DNA from: Natronorubrum tibetense GA33
GTDB lineage: Archaea > Halobacteriota > Halobacteria > Halobacteriales > Natrialbaceae
NCBI RefSeq assembly: GCF_000383975.1
Contig: NZ_KB913017.1
Coordinates: 379,133-443,132, forward strand
Direction: 5' to 3'
DNA: 64,000 bases
Shown here: positions 41,495 through 50,979 of the stretch, one piece after another
Position numbering within the stretch: the first letter of the stretch is position 1
Layout: each line of letters starts with the position of its first letter
Made by a program: the position numbers and the translations under genes
Notes under the pieces: model-generated
Databases searched by the model: none
What the model saw: only the letters and a program-made list of their open reading frames with translations
Told to the model about the DNA's origin: nothing

Positions 41495-42385
41495 CTACGA
41501 TTTCAGAAACGCCGGTCCGTCGACCGCCTCCTCCCGCGCCTCACGCCAGGAGTGTGCCGGCCCCCAGTCCAGTTCCCGACGCGCTTTCGCCGTCGAGAAC
41601 GCCGACTCCTCGCCCTCGAGGTCGCAGTCGTCGGGCAGGCCGCCGAAAACGGACTCGACGACGTCCGCGGTCGACCGGCCGATGCCGTTCTCCGCAGCGG
41701 CCGCGAGGTAGGCCTCGTGGCCGTCGATATCGGCCTCGAGGGCGGCGTCGACGATCGAGACCACGTCGCGGACGTCGACGTACGACCAGAAACAGCCGCT
41801 CCGGTCTGCCGTCTCGGGATCGAACGGCGTCCACTCGTCGATCGCGTAATACTCGCCGGGGTACTGAATCCACGTCGGCCGGATCGAGGCGACCGAGATG
41901 CCGTACTTCCGGACCGTCTTCGCGGCGAGTTCCTCACCGACCAGTTTCGACGCGCCGTAGCCGTCTTCGGGCCGCTGGGGATGGGACTCGTCGATCGGCA
42001 GATAGTCAGGCAGGAACGGCTCTGCCGCGAAGGCCGTACCATAGAGACTCTCGCTCGAGGCCCAGATCACGTCCGCACCGGCACGGCCTGCGGCCTCGAA
42101 GACGTGGTAGGCGCTCGAGACGTTCGTCAGGAACGTTTCGGTACCGGTCGTGATTCCCATGCGCGGAATTCCCGCGAAGTGGATCACCGCATCCGGTTCG
42201 GGGTCGAGGATCGCCTCCACCGCCTGTCCCTGTTCAGTGAGGTCGGCCGCGAGGAAGGTCGCGTTCTCGCGCTCGCGCGGCGGTCGCTCGAGGTCGATCC
42301 CGATCACCTGGTGGCCGGCCTCCGCGAAGTGATCGACGATCCAGCTCCCCGCGGCGCCGGTCGCGCCGGTGACGACGAGTTTCAT
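41495..42385 (-). CDS. NAD-dependent epimerase/dehydratase family protein
   Basis: A 296-residue extended short-chain dehydrogenase. GxxGxxG is in KLVVTGATGAAGSWIVDHFA; the second-strand acid is in GIDLERPP; the catalytic triad region is WASSESLYGTAF and YGASKLVGEELAAKT (Tyr-x-x-x-Lys). Sugar-nucleotide or related carbonyl substrates are typical; none is indicated by neighbours. TrpCys- and Tyr-rich QYPGEYYAIDEWTPFDPETA resembles haloarchaeal epimerases such as those in sugar oxidation (uronate dehydrogenase-like). The start ATG 42385 gives the dinucleotide motif within ten residues, as usual. Confidence 0.86.
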   Translation of the reverse strand: MKLVVTGATGAAGSWIVDHFAEAGHQVIGIDLERPPRERENATFLAADLTEQGQAVEAILDPEPDAVIHFAGIPRMGITTGTETFLTNVSSAYHVFEAAGRAGADVIWASSESLYGTAFAAEPFLPDYLPIDESHPQRPEDGYGASKLVGEELAAKTVRKYGISVASIRPTWIQYPGEYYAIDEWTPFDPETADRSGCFWSYVDVRDVVSIVDAALEADIDGHEAYLAAAAENGIGRSTADVVESVFGGLPDDCDLEGEESAFSTAKARRELDWGPAHSWREAREEAVDGPAFLKS

Positions 42386-42527
42386 GCCGAAATGGTGCTC
42401 GCGAGTTGCGAAAACGGTGTGGATTCCGGTGTGCCGACGCCAACGCTGGGACCGCTCGAACGACCGTCTCGAGCGACCACTGGATCCGAAGAGTTACGAT
42501 ACAGTTCGACAAATAGACAGGATTCAC

Positions 42528-42824
42528 GTGACAGTCTCGACGAACGAAATCGTATTTCTCGTCACCTCCAGCACCGCCGAATCGCTGGTGGCGGTCGCGG
42601 TACTAGCCGTGTTTGGAGTGCTGTTCTTGCTCCGAGTTCTCGTCGACTTCGAACTGCTGCACGCGGTCGCGAGTTCCGAGACGTCGTCCTCCCAGCCGTC
42701 CAAAACAAACTGTCCGTCGTGTGGCGCTCGTACGACGGTCGACGGCGTCTGTGATTACTGTGAGGAACCGTTAGCCGACGACTTTTCGACTACCGACCGG
42801 ACGGACGAGACCGGCCGGTCCTGA
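42528..42824 (+). CDS. Small membrane protein with zinc ribbon (98 aa)
   Basis: GTG 42528 gives VTVSTNEIVFLVTSSTAESL, one hydrophobic helix (VAVAVLAVFGVLFLLRVLVD) and a C-terminal ribbon, CPSCGARTTVDGVCDYCEEP. The upstream frame is open but non-conserved. The ribbon has two CxxC pairs spaced as in archaeal zinc ribbons. No partner is evident. It is convergent with thi4, with 40 bases between stops. Confidence 0.65.
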   Translation: MTVSTNEIVFLVTSSTAESLVAVAVLAVFGVLFLLRVLVDFELLHAVASSETSSSQPSKTNCPSCGARTTVDGVCDYCEEPLADDFSTTDRTDETGRS

Positions 42825-42864
42825 GTCGAGCGCAAAAAATGCGGGAACGGAGTCGAGGGCCGAC

Positions 42865-43794
42865 TCAGTCGTCGGCGGGCGCGGCGCGGCTGGTGAGTTG
42901 GACGGGTTCGGCGTCGACCTCGAGTTCGTCGAGTGCGACCTGGGCGGCGCGCTTGCCGGAGACGAGCATGGCCCCGAAGGTCGGGCCCATGCGCGGGAGG
43001 CCGTAGGTCGTCGCGGTGGCCATCCCGGTGGCGATGAGCCCTTCGTGGACGAGGCCGGTGTGTTCGACGACGGCATCCTCGGACTTGCCGACCCACATCG
43101 AGTCGTGACCGGGCGAGTCGTGGCCGGGCGCGCCGTAGCTGTCGTCGCCGGTCTGATCCATCCCCGTCGCGTTGGCCTCGGCGTCGGCGATGCCCGGGGC
43201 GTCTAAGACGCCGCGCTCGTCGAGTTTCTTGACGGCCATCGCGTCGTGGCCCGTCGCGTCGATGACGAGGTCGGCCTCGACCGCGATCGGGTCGACGCAG
43301 GTGATCTCGCGGGGCAGCGCGTGGACCGGCGTCCAGTTCATCACGATGCCGCCGACGCGGTGGTTCTCACGGATGACGATGTCCGTGAACTCGGTCATGT
43401 TCTGCATCTTCGCGCCGGCGTCGCAAGCGGCCTTGATGAGCCCGGAACAGGCCTCGGGGCCGTTGGCGACGTACAGCCCCTCGCTGTCCTGCGATTGCTT
43501 GTAGGAGACCTCAAGTTCGTCGAGGACCTGCTGGGCCGGGTCACGAACCGTGACCTTGTTCATCAGGAAGCCGCCGAGCCAGAACCCGCCGCCGAGGTAG
43601 TTGTTCTTCTCGACGACCATGACCTTCACACCGCGTTCTGCGAGTTCCTTCGCGGCCGTCAGCCCCGAGGGGCCGCCGCCGACGATGATCACGTCCGAGT
43701 CCGAGAAGTCCATGAACTCCTCGGTCCACTCCTGACCGATTGCACGCGTTACGTCGGCTTCGCCAACCTGACTGAACTGTTCGAATTCGCTCAT
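42865..43794 (-). CDS. thi4: Thiazole biosynthesis protein Thi4 (ADP-thiazole synthase)
   Basis: A 309-residue enzyme making the thiazole half of thiamine from NAD, glycine and sulfur. The FAD/NAD Rossmann motif is [20 protein letters not shown] near residue 36; [20 protein letters not shown] follows. The residue equal to the active-site cysteine of yeast and Haloferax Thi4 is Cys166 ([13 protein letters not shown]); methanogens have His there. The C-terminal [20 protein letters not shown] is standard. ATG 43794 gives [16 protein letters not shown]; a TATA-like TAAACTTTT lies near -32. Likely controlled by ThiR nearby. Confidence 0.95.
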   Translation of the reverse strand: MSEFEQFSQVGEADVTRAIGQEWTEEFMDFSDSDVIIVGGGPSGLTAAKELAERGVKVMVVEKNNYLGGGFWLGGFLMNKVTVRDPAQQVLDELEVSYKQSQDSEGLYVANGPEACSGLIKAACDAGAKMQNMTEFTDIVIRENHRVGGIVMNWTPVHALPREITCVDPIAVEADLVIDATGHDAMAVKKLDERGVLDAPGIADAEANATGMDQTGDDSYGAPGHDSPGHDSMWVGKSEDAVVEHTGLVHEGLIATGMATATTYGLPRMGPTFGAMLVSGKRAAQVALDELEVDAEPVQLTSRAAPADD

Positions 43795-43821
43795 ACAACT
43801 AGGTGGTAACATTCAGTGGTG

Positions 43822-43830
43822 AAAAGTTTA
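43822..43830 (-). promoter_or_regulatory. TATA-like element for thi4
   Basis: TAAACTTTT on the coding strand, centred about 32 bases before ATG 43794. Flanking bases may include a ThiR site, but I cannot pick out the motif. Confidence 0.5.
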
Positions 43831-43987
43831 TCGGGACCGGTTAGTCGAGATCGAAACTCTCAGTAGCTGAACCGTCTGGGCACACGATTATTCGTGATGG
43901 GCGGGGTCGGTCACCGCCTGTGACCCGAGTCCGCTCGATATCGGGTCTCCAGAACGCTGAAGCCGCACCGCCACATACGCAGTATCG

Positions 43988-44377
43988 ATGGATCGTCGTG
44001 CGTTTCTCGCGTGTGCCGCTCTCGTGCCGTTGTCGGGCTGTCTCGAGTTTCTCGAGGACAGTGGCGAGGATATCACCGAGCCCGGCGACGTCGAGATCGT
44101 CTGGCACGACCTCGTTCGCGACAATCCGGGGACTGACGACGAGCGGGTAGTCGTCTGGGGTGCGGTCAGGAACGTCGGCGATCGAGCGCTCTCGTACCTC
44201 GAGGTCCGGGCGACGTTCTTCGACGAAGAGGGGGAGGAACTCGAGACCGTTATCGAGAACGTCGATGCCGACGTCTCGTCGGGCGAGAAGTGGCCGTTCG
44301 AGGTCGAGTTTCCCAGATTCGGCGAGGACGCAGCGGCGGTCACGACGTACGAACTCGAGCCGGCAACGGGGGTCTGA
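43988..44377 (+). CDS. FxLYD-type lipoprotein (129 aa)
   Basis: Begins MDRRAFLACAALVPLSGCLE: a twin-arginine-like start and a lipobox (LSGC) with Cys18. The mature part is a single small beta-sandwich of the FxLYD kind: WHDLVRDNPGTDDERVVVWG, then AVRNVGDRALSYLEVRATFF, DEEGEELETVIENVDADVSS and GEKWPFEVEFPRFGEDAAA. This domain is common in haloarchaeal surface lipoproteins and usually handles protein contacts. Function unknown. Confidence 0.82.
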   Translation: MDRRAFLACAALVPLSGCLEFLEDSGEDITEPGDVEIVWHDLVRDNPGTDDERVVVWGAVRNVGDRALSYLEVRATFFDEEGEELETVIENVDADVSSGEKWPFEVEFPRFGEDAAAVTTYELEPATGV

Positions 44378-44483
44378 TGGTATCTCGCATGAGGTGGATG
44401 CACCGAACGCGCTCGCTTGCGAGGCGCTCGAGTGAGCCGTCGGGAGCCGAGGTCGCGACGGGCGGACGAAGGAGGGCCGTGTC

Positions 44484-46124
44484 ATGACCGACGGCGACTC
44501 GGATTCCGACCGCGATTCCGATCCCGGCCGCGACGACGGTGTCGATCCCGATGGGGGCTCGGACGCCGGACTCGGTCTCGGCGCGGACGCCGATACCGAG
44601 ACGGAGAGCGACCCGAACTCGGACCGCGACGAGGGGATTTCGACGCTCGCGAAACAGGGAAGCATCACGTTCGTCGGCAACCTCATCAACGGCGCGCTCG
44701 GGTTCGCGATCGTCATGCTGATGACCCGGTTCGTCAGCCCCTCGGTCTACGGGCTGTTCGTGCTGGCGACCTCGGTCATCTTGTTCATGCAGGTGTTCGC
44801 GAACCTCGGTCTGCCGCTGGCGATCGACTACTTCGTGCCGCAGTATTTAGACGAGGGCGAGCACGGGAAGGCCAAGGGCGTAATCGTACAGGTGACCGCG
44901 ACCGTGCTGATCACGTCCTCGCTTGTCGCCTTCGCCCTCGCCGTCAGCGCCACGTACATCGCCGAACTCTTCCAGGAGCCGGCGATGGGGATCGGGCTCC
45001 TCTTGCTCTCGGTGACGATCCCGATGCTCGCCATCTACAACGTCCTGTTGACCTCCTATTACAGCATCAAGAAGCTCCAGTACCGCGTCATCATGCGCGA
45101 TATCGTGCGGCCGATCGTCCGTTTCGTCGTCACCGCGGGGCTCTTACTCGTCGGCTACGGACTGCTCGGCCTCATCGCCGGCTACGTCGTCGGCCTCTTC
45201 GTCGCGATCACGATCGGCGCGGCCGTCTTCGTCTACAAGGCCTGGGGGCTGTTGACCGCCGAGATCGAACTCGTCGCGCCGGCCCCACTCGTCAAGTACT
45301 CCGTCCCGCTGGCGATGACCAGCGTCGTCTTCGTCCTGATGGGCCACGTCGACTACTTCGTCCTCGGCTTCTTCCTCGATTCCGACGACGTCGGCATCTA
45401 CCGCGTCGGCTACATGCTCGGATCGGGGTTGATGATCATTTTCAACTCGCTGTCGCCCGTTTTCAAGCCGCTGATCGCCGAGACGCGGGACGACATCGAT
45501 CTGGTCGAACAGCGGTTTCGGATCATGGCCCGCTGGATCGCCGCGATCACGCTCCCCGTCGCCATCTTCCTCTCGCTCGGTGCGAGTTCGTACCTCGCTG
45601 TGCTGTACACGCCTCAGTACTCCGAAGCGAGCGCCGTCGTCGCGCTGCTCGCCGTTGCGTTCCTCTTCAACGTCACCTTCGGCGGCCCTGACGGCTCGTT
45701 GCTACAGGGGCTTGGCTACTCGCGGGTCGTCTTCGGAAACACGCTCGTCCTCTTCGTCACGAACTTCCTCGTCTCGTTCACGCTCGTGCCCTTCATCGGG
45801 ATCGAAGGGGCGGCGATCGGGTCGGCAACCGCGCTTTTTCTCGTGGGCTGTCTGACCCTCGTCGAAATCTACTACTTCGACGGTATTCATCCGTTTACCC
45901 GGGACTTTGCCAAAGTCGTCGGCGCCGGCGTGCCCGCAGCTATCGCCGGCGCACCGATCGCCTACTTCCTCGAGTCCGATCTACTCATCGCTGCCATGCT
46001 CCCCATCGTAGTCGTCGGCACCTACCTGCTCACGCTGATCGTAACGGACGCCTTCACCGACGCGGACGCCCAGATGGCCGCCGAGTTCAGTCCCACGCTC
46101 AGGAAGTGGATTCCGAGCCGGTAG
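44484..46124 (+). CDS. Oligosaccharide flippase family protein (MOP superfamily)
   Basis: A 546-residue membrane protein with 12 or more helices. The first 50 residues are a soluble acidic tail (MTDGDSDSDRDSDPGRDDGV). The transport part begins ISTLAKQGSITFVGNLINGA, the typical polysaccharide-flippase entry, and includes VSPSVYGLFVLATSVILFMQ, VKYSVPLAMTSVVFVLMGHV and YTPQYSEASAVVALLAVAFL. Such proteins flip lipid-linked glycans, for example for S-layer glycosylation, but no glycosyltransferase is adjacent. A Shine-Dalgarno-like GGAGG precedes the ATG by about 10 bases. Confidence 0.87.
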   Translation: MTDGDSDSDRDSDPGRDDGVDPDGGSDAGLGLGADADTETESDPNSDRDEGISTLAKQGSITFVGNLINGALGFAIVMLMTRFVSPSVYGLFVLATSVILFMQVFANLGLPLAIDYFVPQYLDEGEHGKAKGVIVQVTATVLITSSLVAFALAVSATYIAELFQEPAMGIGLLLLSVTIPMLAIYNVLLTSYYSIKKLQYRVIMRDIVRPIVRFVVTAGLLLVGYGLLGLIAGYVVGLFVAITIGAAVFVYKAWGLLTAEIELVAPAPLVKYSVPLAMTSVVFVLMGHVDYFVLGFFLDSDDVGIYRVGYMLGSGLMIIFNSLSPVFKPLIAETRDDIDLVEQRFRIMARWIAAITLPVAIFLSLGASSYLAVLYTPQYSEASAVVALLAVAFLFNVTFGGPDGSLLQGLGYSRVVFGNTLVLFVTNFLVSFTLVPFIGIEGAAIGSATALFLVGCLTLVEIYYFDGIHPFTRDFAKVVGAGVPAAIAGAPIAYFLESDLLIAAMLPIVVVGTYLLTLIVTDAFTDADAQMAAEFSPTLRKWIPSR

Positions 46125-46293
46125 GCGGCCCTCGAACGTCGAACTCTCGTCTCAATGCGTCAGCAGCACCTCGATGCAGTCGTCCTCCTTGTCGTGGATC
46201 GTGTGAAACCGTTGAACGGACGGTCAAGCGGCGAGTGACGCTGTCACCTGCCGCTGGAACGAGTCGGACTGAGCCACGAAGCCGTCCGGCTGT

Positions 46294-47772
46294 CTACGAG
46301 GTGTCTCCGCTCGAGGACCGATCCCGAGGTCCGTCCATCCCCTCAGCCGGCTCCTGATCCTCGCCGATGACACCCTCCGTCCACGTCCCCAGTCGGAACC
46401 AGCCGACGGCGACGACGAACGAAGCGACCATCCCGAACGAGTAGGCCCACCAGATCCCCTCGATGCCCCATTCGAGTCCGCTGATCTCGAGGCCGAAGAC
46501 GGGCACCGTCACCGTCCAGGCGAACGCGAGCACGAGCGCGACGGGAACCCGGAAAATCCACCGCGAGAGGAACGAGAGGACCATCGCTTCGCGGGTGTTG
46601 CCCGCGCCGCGGAACGCGCCTTGGATGACCATCACGCCCGCGAAGAGCGCCCAGAAGGGGGCCATGATCCGCAGGAAAACGACGCCCTCGGCGATCACGT
46701 CGGGATCGGCGACGAAGATCCGCATGGCCTGTGCGGGAAAGGCGATCAACACGGCTGCGATGGCCGCGATCAATATCATCGTCCCCGCGGTCGCGGTTCG
46801 CGCGACGGCCGCCGCACGGTCCGGCGTCTTCGCACCGAGATTCTGCCCGACGCCGGTCGCGGTCGCGTTGCCGACGGCTCCCGAGACGGCCCACGTGACC
46901 GACATCAGTCGGACGCCAATCCCGTAGGCAGCCGTCGGGTTCGCCCCGAACCGGGCGACGAAGCCGGCCATCGCGACCGACGCGAAACTTCGCGCCCAGC
47001 CGTCGATCGTCGAGGGGTAGCCGATGTCGACCAGCTGTTTCAGGATGGCTACGTTGGGGGTAAGATCCTCGAGTCGCAGTCGAACCCCAAAACGACCATC
47101 GAGCAGGATGTAGATCCCGGCGACGGTGGCGAACGCGCGGGCGATGAACGTCGCGACGGCGGCTCCGCGGGTTCCCATCTCGGGGAACGGCCCCCAGCCG
47201 AGGATGAAGAAGGGGTCGAGGACGACGTTGATCCCGGCGGAGATGAAGACGAGCCACATCGCCGTCTTCGTGTCACCGGCACCCTGTAACGAGGACCGGA
47301 ACGCGAAGAAGAGGAAGGTGAGCGGTAACGCGAGGAAGATCACTTCGATGTAGGCGAGCGCCTCGACGAACACCTGATCGCGCGCGCCGATCAGGGTCAG
47401 GAGGGGGCGTCGGAAGTAGAATCCGACGGCCGCGAGGACGCTCGAGACGGCCAGCGTGAGCAGGATCGTCTGGCCGACGACCTTGTCAGCCATCCGGTCG
47501 TCGTCCGCGCCGACGTACTGGGAGATCAAGGCGATGGTCGCCGCGGTGATCCCCATCGCCGTCGAGACGAACAGCCACGAGAGCGGGAACATGAGCGAGA
47601 CGGCGGCGACAGCGTCGCTACTGACGCGGCCGACCCAGAACATGTCCGCGAGATTGTAGAACGTCTGGAGCAGGTTCCCGAGGACCAGCGGCCACGCGAG
47701 GTGTAACAGTTTCGGAGGAATCGCCCCCGTCGTCATATCGACGCGCTTGCGTTGTGAATCCGTTTCTGCCAC
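46294..47772 (-). CDS. MATE family efflux transporter
   Basis: A 492-residue exporter with twelve helices in two halves. IPPKLLHLAWPLVLGNLLQT and FYNLADMFWVGRVSSDAVAA are the MATE beginning; the equivalent of the second half is VARFGANPTAAYGIGVRLMS with the P/A-rich loop. ATIALISQYVGADDDRMADK is a family motif. It probably uses a sodium or proton gradient to expel organic cations. GTG 47772 (VAETDSQRKRVD) or ATG 47736 could be the start; the frame further upstream is non-coding. It is convergent with the flippase gene, 169 bases apart. Confidence 0.9.
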   Translation of the reverse strand: MAETDSQRKRVDMTTGAIPPKLLHLAWPLVLGNLLQTFYNLADMFWVGRVSSDAVAAVSLMFPLSWLFVSTAMGITAATIALISQYVGADDDRMADKVVGQTILLTLAVSSVLAAVGFYFRRPLLTLIGARDQVFVEALAYIEVIFLALPLTFLFFAFRSSLQGAGDTKTAMWLVFISAGINVVLDPFFILGWGPFPEMGTRGAAVATFIARAFATVAGIYILLDGRFGVRLRLEDLTPNVAILKQLVDIGYPSTIDGWARSFASVAMAGFVARFGANPTAAYGIGVRLMSVTWAVSGAVGNATATGVGQNLGAKTPDRAAAVARTATAGTMILIAAIAAVLIAFPAQAMRIFVADPDVIAEGVVFLRIMAPFWALFAGVMVIQGAFRGAGNTREAMVLSFLSRWIFRVPVALVLAFAWTVTVPVFGLEISGLEWGIEGIWWAYSFGMVASFVVAVGWFRLGTWTEGVIGEDQEPAEGMDGPRDRSSSGDTS

Positions 47773-48095
47773 GATATCGTTTCGTTCGTCCCTCTCCCGG
47801 GTCCGTGAAAAGGGCTCGGCTCTCGGGGTGGGTTGCCGGCTCCGCGATGCTCGAGCGCGAACGAGTCCACGCTGCCGATTCGGTACGGTGTCGGCTTCGC
47901 TGCGGTCGACACGGTTCGGCTTCGACGCAGTTCGACTCCGACGTGGTGCGGTCGACGCGGGGTGGTCTCCGACGCGGGGTCCTCTCGCACACGCGCATCG
48001 CTCGAGCGCGCTCGCTCGCCCACCGCACGCACACCCGCGCTGTCGGCGGGTTTTCGGCGAAAGCGTTATCAGATCCTCAGTCGTACCGGCCGACA
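47773..48095. other. Gap between divergent MATE and topA genes, no clear gene
   Basis: All frames are low-complexity Arg/Ser/Ala reads of TCG- and CGA-rich DNA without acidic bias. The stretch around 47960-48030 is rich in CTCG and CGC repeats. A weak TATA-like AAGCGTTATC at 48061-48070 may drive topA. No tRNA or hairpin of note. Confidence 0.4.
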
Positions 48096-48161
48096 ATGCA
48101 GACCACTCGCCCGCACCGGCTGGCACCGACCGCTTGCGGAGGTGAGCCGTCGTGGAACTGA
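48096..48161 (+). CDS. Possible 21-codon leader ORF overlapping the topA start
   Basis: ATG 48096 opens a 21-codon frame (MQTTRPHRLAPTACGGEPSW onward) that ends ten bases into topA, in a different frame. A weak TATA-like AAGCGTTATC lies near -30 of this ATG. A strong Shine-Dalgarno, GGAGGTGA, lies inside it. The same layout (leaderless-type mini-ORF, then Shine-Dalgarno and gene) is seen before the NmrA gene. Translation is not proven; the peptide is basic rather than acidic. Confidence 0.35.
   Translation: MQTTRPHRLAPTACGGEPSWN
48138..48145 (+). promoter_or_regulatory. Strong ribosome binding site of topA
   Basis: GGAGGTGA, six bases before the GTG at 48152. It decides the unusual GTG start of topA (the GTG gives MELIITEKDNAARRI, the family beginning). 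Confidence 0.75.
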
Positions 48162-50695
48162 TCATCACGGAGAAGGACAACGCCGCGCGACGGATCGCCG
48201 ACATCCTGAGCGGGGGCACGTACGACTCGAGTCGCGAGAAGGGCGTCAACGTCTACGAGTGGGGCGGCAAGCGCTGCGTGGGGCTGTCGGGTCACGTCGT
48301 CGGCGTCGACTTCCCCTCGGAGTATTCGGACTGGCGAGACGTCGAACCCGTCGAACTCATCGACGCGTCGGTTGAGAAGACGGCCACGAAGGAGAACATC
48401 GTCGCGACGTTGCGGATCCTCTCGCGGAAGGCGACCCGCGTGACGATCGCGACGGACTACGACCGCGAGGGCGAGTTGATCGGAAAGGAGGCCTACGACA
48501 TCGTCCGCGACGTCGACGAAGAGGTCCCGATCCGACGCGTTCGGTTCTCCTCGATCACCGAAAACGAGGTCCAGAACGCGTTCGACGAACCGGACGATCT
48601 CGACTTCGATCTCGCGGCCGCCGGCGAAGCCCGCCAGATCATCGACCTCATCTGGGGGGCCGCACTCACGCGATTCCTCTCACTTTCGGCCGGCCAGCTC
48701 GGAAACGACTTCATCTCCGTCGGCCGCGTGCAGTCGCCGACGCTCAAGCTGATCGTCGACCGCGAGCGCGAGATCGAAGCCTTCGACCCCGAGACGTACT
48801 GGGAACTGTTCGCCGACCTCCGGAAGCGCGAGGGCGAGACGGAACCCTTCGACGCGCAGTACTTCTACCGCGACGAGGACGGCAACGAGGCTGAACGCGT
48901 CTGGGAGGAGACCGCCGCGAGCGAGGTCTACGAGACCCTCGCCGAGCGCGACAGCGCGACGGTCGTCGACGTCAACCGCCGAACGCGCACCGACACGCCG
49001 CCGACGCCGTTCAACACGACCCAGTTCATCCGCGCGGCGAGCGCGATCGGCTACTCGGCGAAACGGGCGATGTCGATCGCCGAGGACCTCTACACGGCCG
49101 GCTACATCACGTACCCGCGGACCGACAACACCGTCTACCCCGACGACCTGGACCCGGAGGAACTGCTCGACGACTTCGTCGGCCATCCCACGCTGGGCGA
49201 CTCGGCCGAGAGCCTCCTCGAGTCGGACGACGAAATCGTCCCCACCGAGGGCGACGAGGAGACGACCGACCACCCCCCGATACACCCGACCGGCGAGATT
49301 CCGTCCCGCGGCGGCGACGTGAGCGACGACGAGTGGGAGGTGTACGAACTCGTCGTGCGCCGATTCTACGCGACGGTCGCCGAGGCAGCTATTTGGGAGC
49401 ACCTCAAGGTCGTCACCGAGGTCGACGACTACCGGCTCAAGTCCAACGGCAAGCGCCTCGTCGAAGCGGGCTACCACGACGTCTATCCCTACTTCAACAG
49501 CACCGAGAACTTCGTCCCCGGCGTCGACGAGGGGGAGGAACTCGACCTCTCGGAAGTCGAACTCGAGGAGAAAGAGACCCAGCCACCCCGTCGATACGGC
49601 CAGTCGCGGCTCATCGAGACGATGGAGGATCTGGGAATCGGGACGAAGAGTACTCGTCACGACATCCTCGAGAAACTGTACGATCGGGGCTACGTCGAGA
49701 GCGATCCGCCGCGACCGACGCGCCTCGCGATGGCCGTCGTCGGAGCCGCCGAGGACCACGCCGACCGCGTCGTCAGCGAGGAGATGACGGCCCAACTCGA
49801 GGCCGACATGGACGCCATCGCGAGCGGCGAGGCGACGCTCGACGACGTCACCGACGAGTCCCGTGAGATGCTCGAGGAGATCTTCGCCAATCTCGCGGAG
49901 TCGCGCGAGGAGATCGGCGACCAACTGCGCAAGTCGCTCAAGGACGACAAGCGGCTGGGTCCGTGTCCCGAGTGCGGCGAGGACCTGCTGGTCCGACGCA
50001 GCCGCCACGGCTCGTACTTCGTCGGCTGCGACGGCTATCCCGACTGCGAGAACACGCTCCCGCTGCCGTCGACCGGCAAGCCGCTGATCATGGAAAGCGA
50101 GTGCGAGGACCACGGCCTGAACGAGGTCAAAATGCTCGCTGGCCGCCAGACGTTCGTCCACGGCTGTCCGCTCTGTAAGGCCGAGGACGCCGGCGAGGGC
50201 CCCATCCTGGGGACCTGTCCCGACTGCGGCGAAGACAGCGCGACGACTCCGTCGTCGCGAGACGGAGGCGGTGAAACCGCCGAAGAAGGCGGCGAACTTG
50301 CCATCAAGACCCTCCAGAGTGGCTCGAGACTCGTCGGCTGTACCCGCTATCCGGATTGCGAGTACTCGCTGCCGCTGCCCCGGCGCGGCGATATCGAGGT
50401 TACCGACGAGCACTGTGAGGAGCACGAACTCCCCGAACTCGTCGTCCACAGCGGCGACGAGCCCTGGGAACTCGGCTGTCCGATCTGTAACTACCAGGAG
50501 TTCCAGGCCCGCGAGAGCGAGACCGGCTCGGATCTCGAGGCGCTCGAGGGCGTCGGCGCGAAAACCGTCGAGAAACTCGCCGACGCGGGAATTGAGAGTC
50601 TCGACGATCTGACGGATGCCGATCCCGACACCATCGCTGCGGACGTCGACGGCGTCAGCGCCGAACGCGTCCGGTCCTGGCAGGCCAAGGCCTGA
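48152..50695 (+). CDS. topA: DNA topoisomerase I (type IA)
   Basis: An 847-residue type IA enzyme that relaxes negative supercoils. The TOPRIM domain begins ELIITEKDNAARRIADILSG and includes IATDYDREGELIG (DxDREGE). The active tyrosine is Tyr321 in GYITYPRTDN. After the core come zinc fingers: CPECGEDLLVRRSRHGSYFV...C, CPLCKAEDAGEGPIL...C and TRYPDCEYSLPLPR with CPICNYQEF. The C-terminus carries a helix-hairpin-helix, LEALEGVGAKTVEKLADAGI. GTG start with a strong ribosome binding site. The gene context is otherwise plain. Confidence 0.95.
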   Translation: MELIITEKDNAARRIADILSGGTYDSSREKGVNVYEWGGKRCVGLSGHVVGVDFPSEYSDWRDVEPVELIDASVEKTATKENIVATLRILSRKATRVTIATDYDREGELIGKEAYDIVRDVDEEVPIRRVRFSSITENEVQNAFDEPDDLDFDLAAAGEARQIIDLIWGAALTRFLSLSAGQLGNDFISVGRVQSPTLKLIVDREREIEAFDPETYWELFADLRKREGETEPFDAQYFYRDEDGNEAERVWEETAASEVYETLAERDSATVVDVNRRTRTDTPPTPFNTTQFIRAASAIGYSAKRAMSIAEDLYTAGYITYPRTDNTVYPDDLDPEELLDDFVGHPTLGDSAESLLESDDEIVPTEGDEETTDHPPIHPTGEIPSRGGDVSDDEWEVYELVVRRFYATVAEAAIWEHLKVVTEVDDYRLKSNGKRLVEAGYHDVYPYFNSTENFVPGVDEGEELDLSEVELEEKETQPPRRYGQSRLIETMEDLGIGTKSTRHDILEKLYDRGYVESDPPRPTRLAMAVVGAAEDHADRVVSEEMTAQLEADMDAIASGEATLDDVTDESREMLEEIFANLAESREEIGDQLRKSLKDDKRLGPCPECGEDLLVRRSRHGSYFVGCDGYPDCENTLPLPSTGKPLIMESECEDHGLNEVKMLAGRQTFVHGCPLCKAEDAGEGPILGTCPDCGEDSATTPSSRDGGGETAEEGGELAIKTLQSGSRLVGCTRYPDCEYSLPLPRRGDIEVTDEHCEEHELPELVVHSGDEPWELGCPICNYQEFQARESETGSDLEALEGVGAKTVEKLADAGIESLDDLTDADPDTIAADVDGVSAERVRSWQAKA

Positions 50696-50979
50696 TACTG
50701 TCTACCGTGAGTCATTTTCGGTGGGACCGCAACCGTCCTGCGGTCTCACCGGGAGATCGGTACAGCAAACCGTATGAGACGCTCGCGACGAACTCGTTTT
50801 CGACGGAGTGAACGACGGATTCCGTCCTGTGCAACGCTCCCAGCGGCGCTATCGCCGGTGTAGCGTCCCGTTGGAAACCAGTCATTCAGAGATAGAATTA
50901 ACTTGGTGTGTCCGTATGCACAACTATCTGCGCGACGACGTGTGGTTCGCTCACGCGCGTCGTGACACGGGTTGGATAC

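Noticed and set aside
43795-43870. TPP riboswitch before thi4
   Set aside because: The leader is only about 30 bases or absent, and the conserved CTGAGA/ACCTGATCT-like elements are not there; ThiR control is more likely.
48680-50449. Minus-strand 589-residue frame opposite topA
   Set aside because: An antisense shadow; the TopA motifs on the plus strand are complete.
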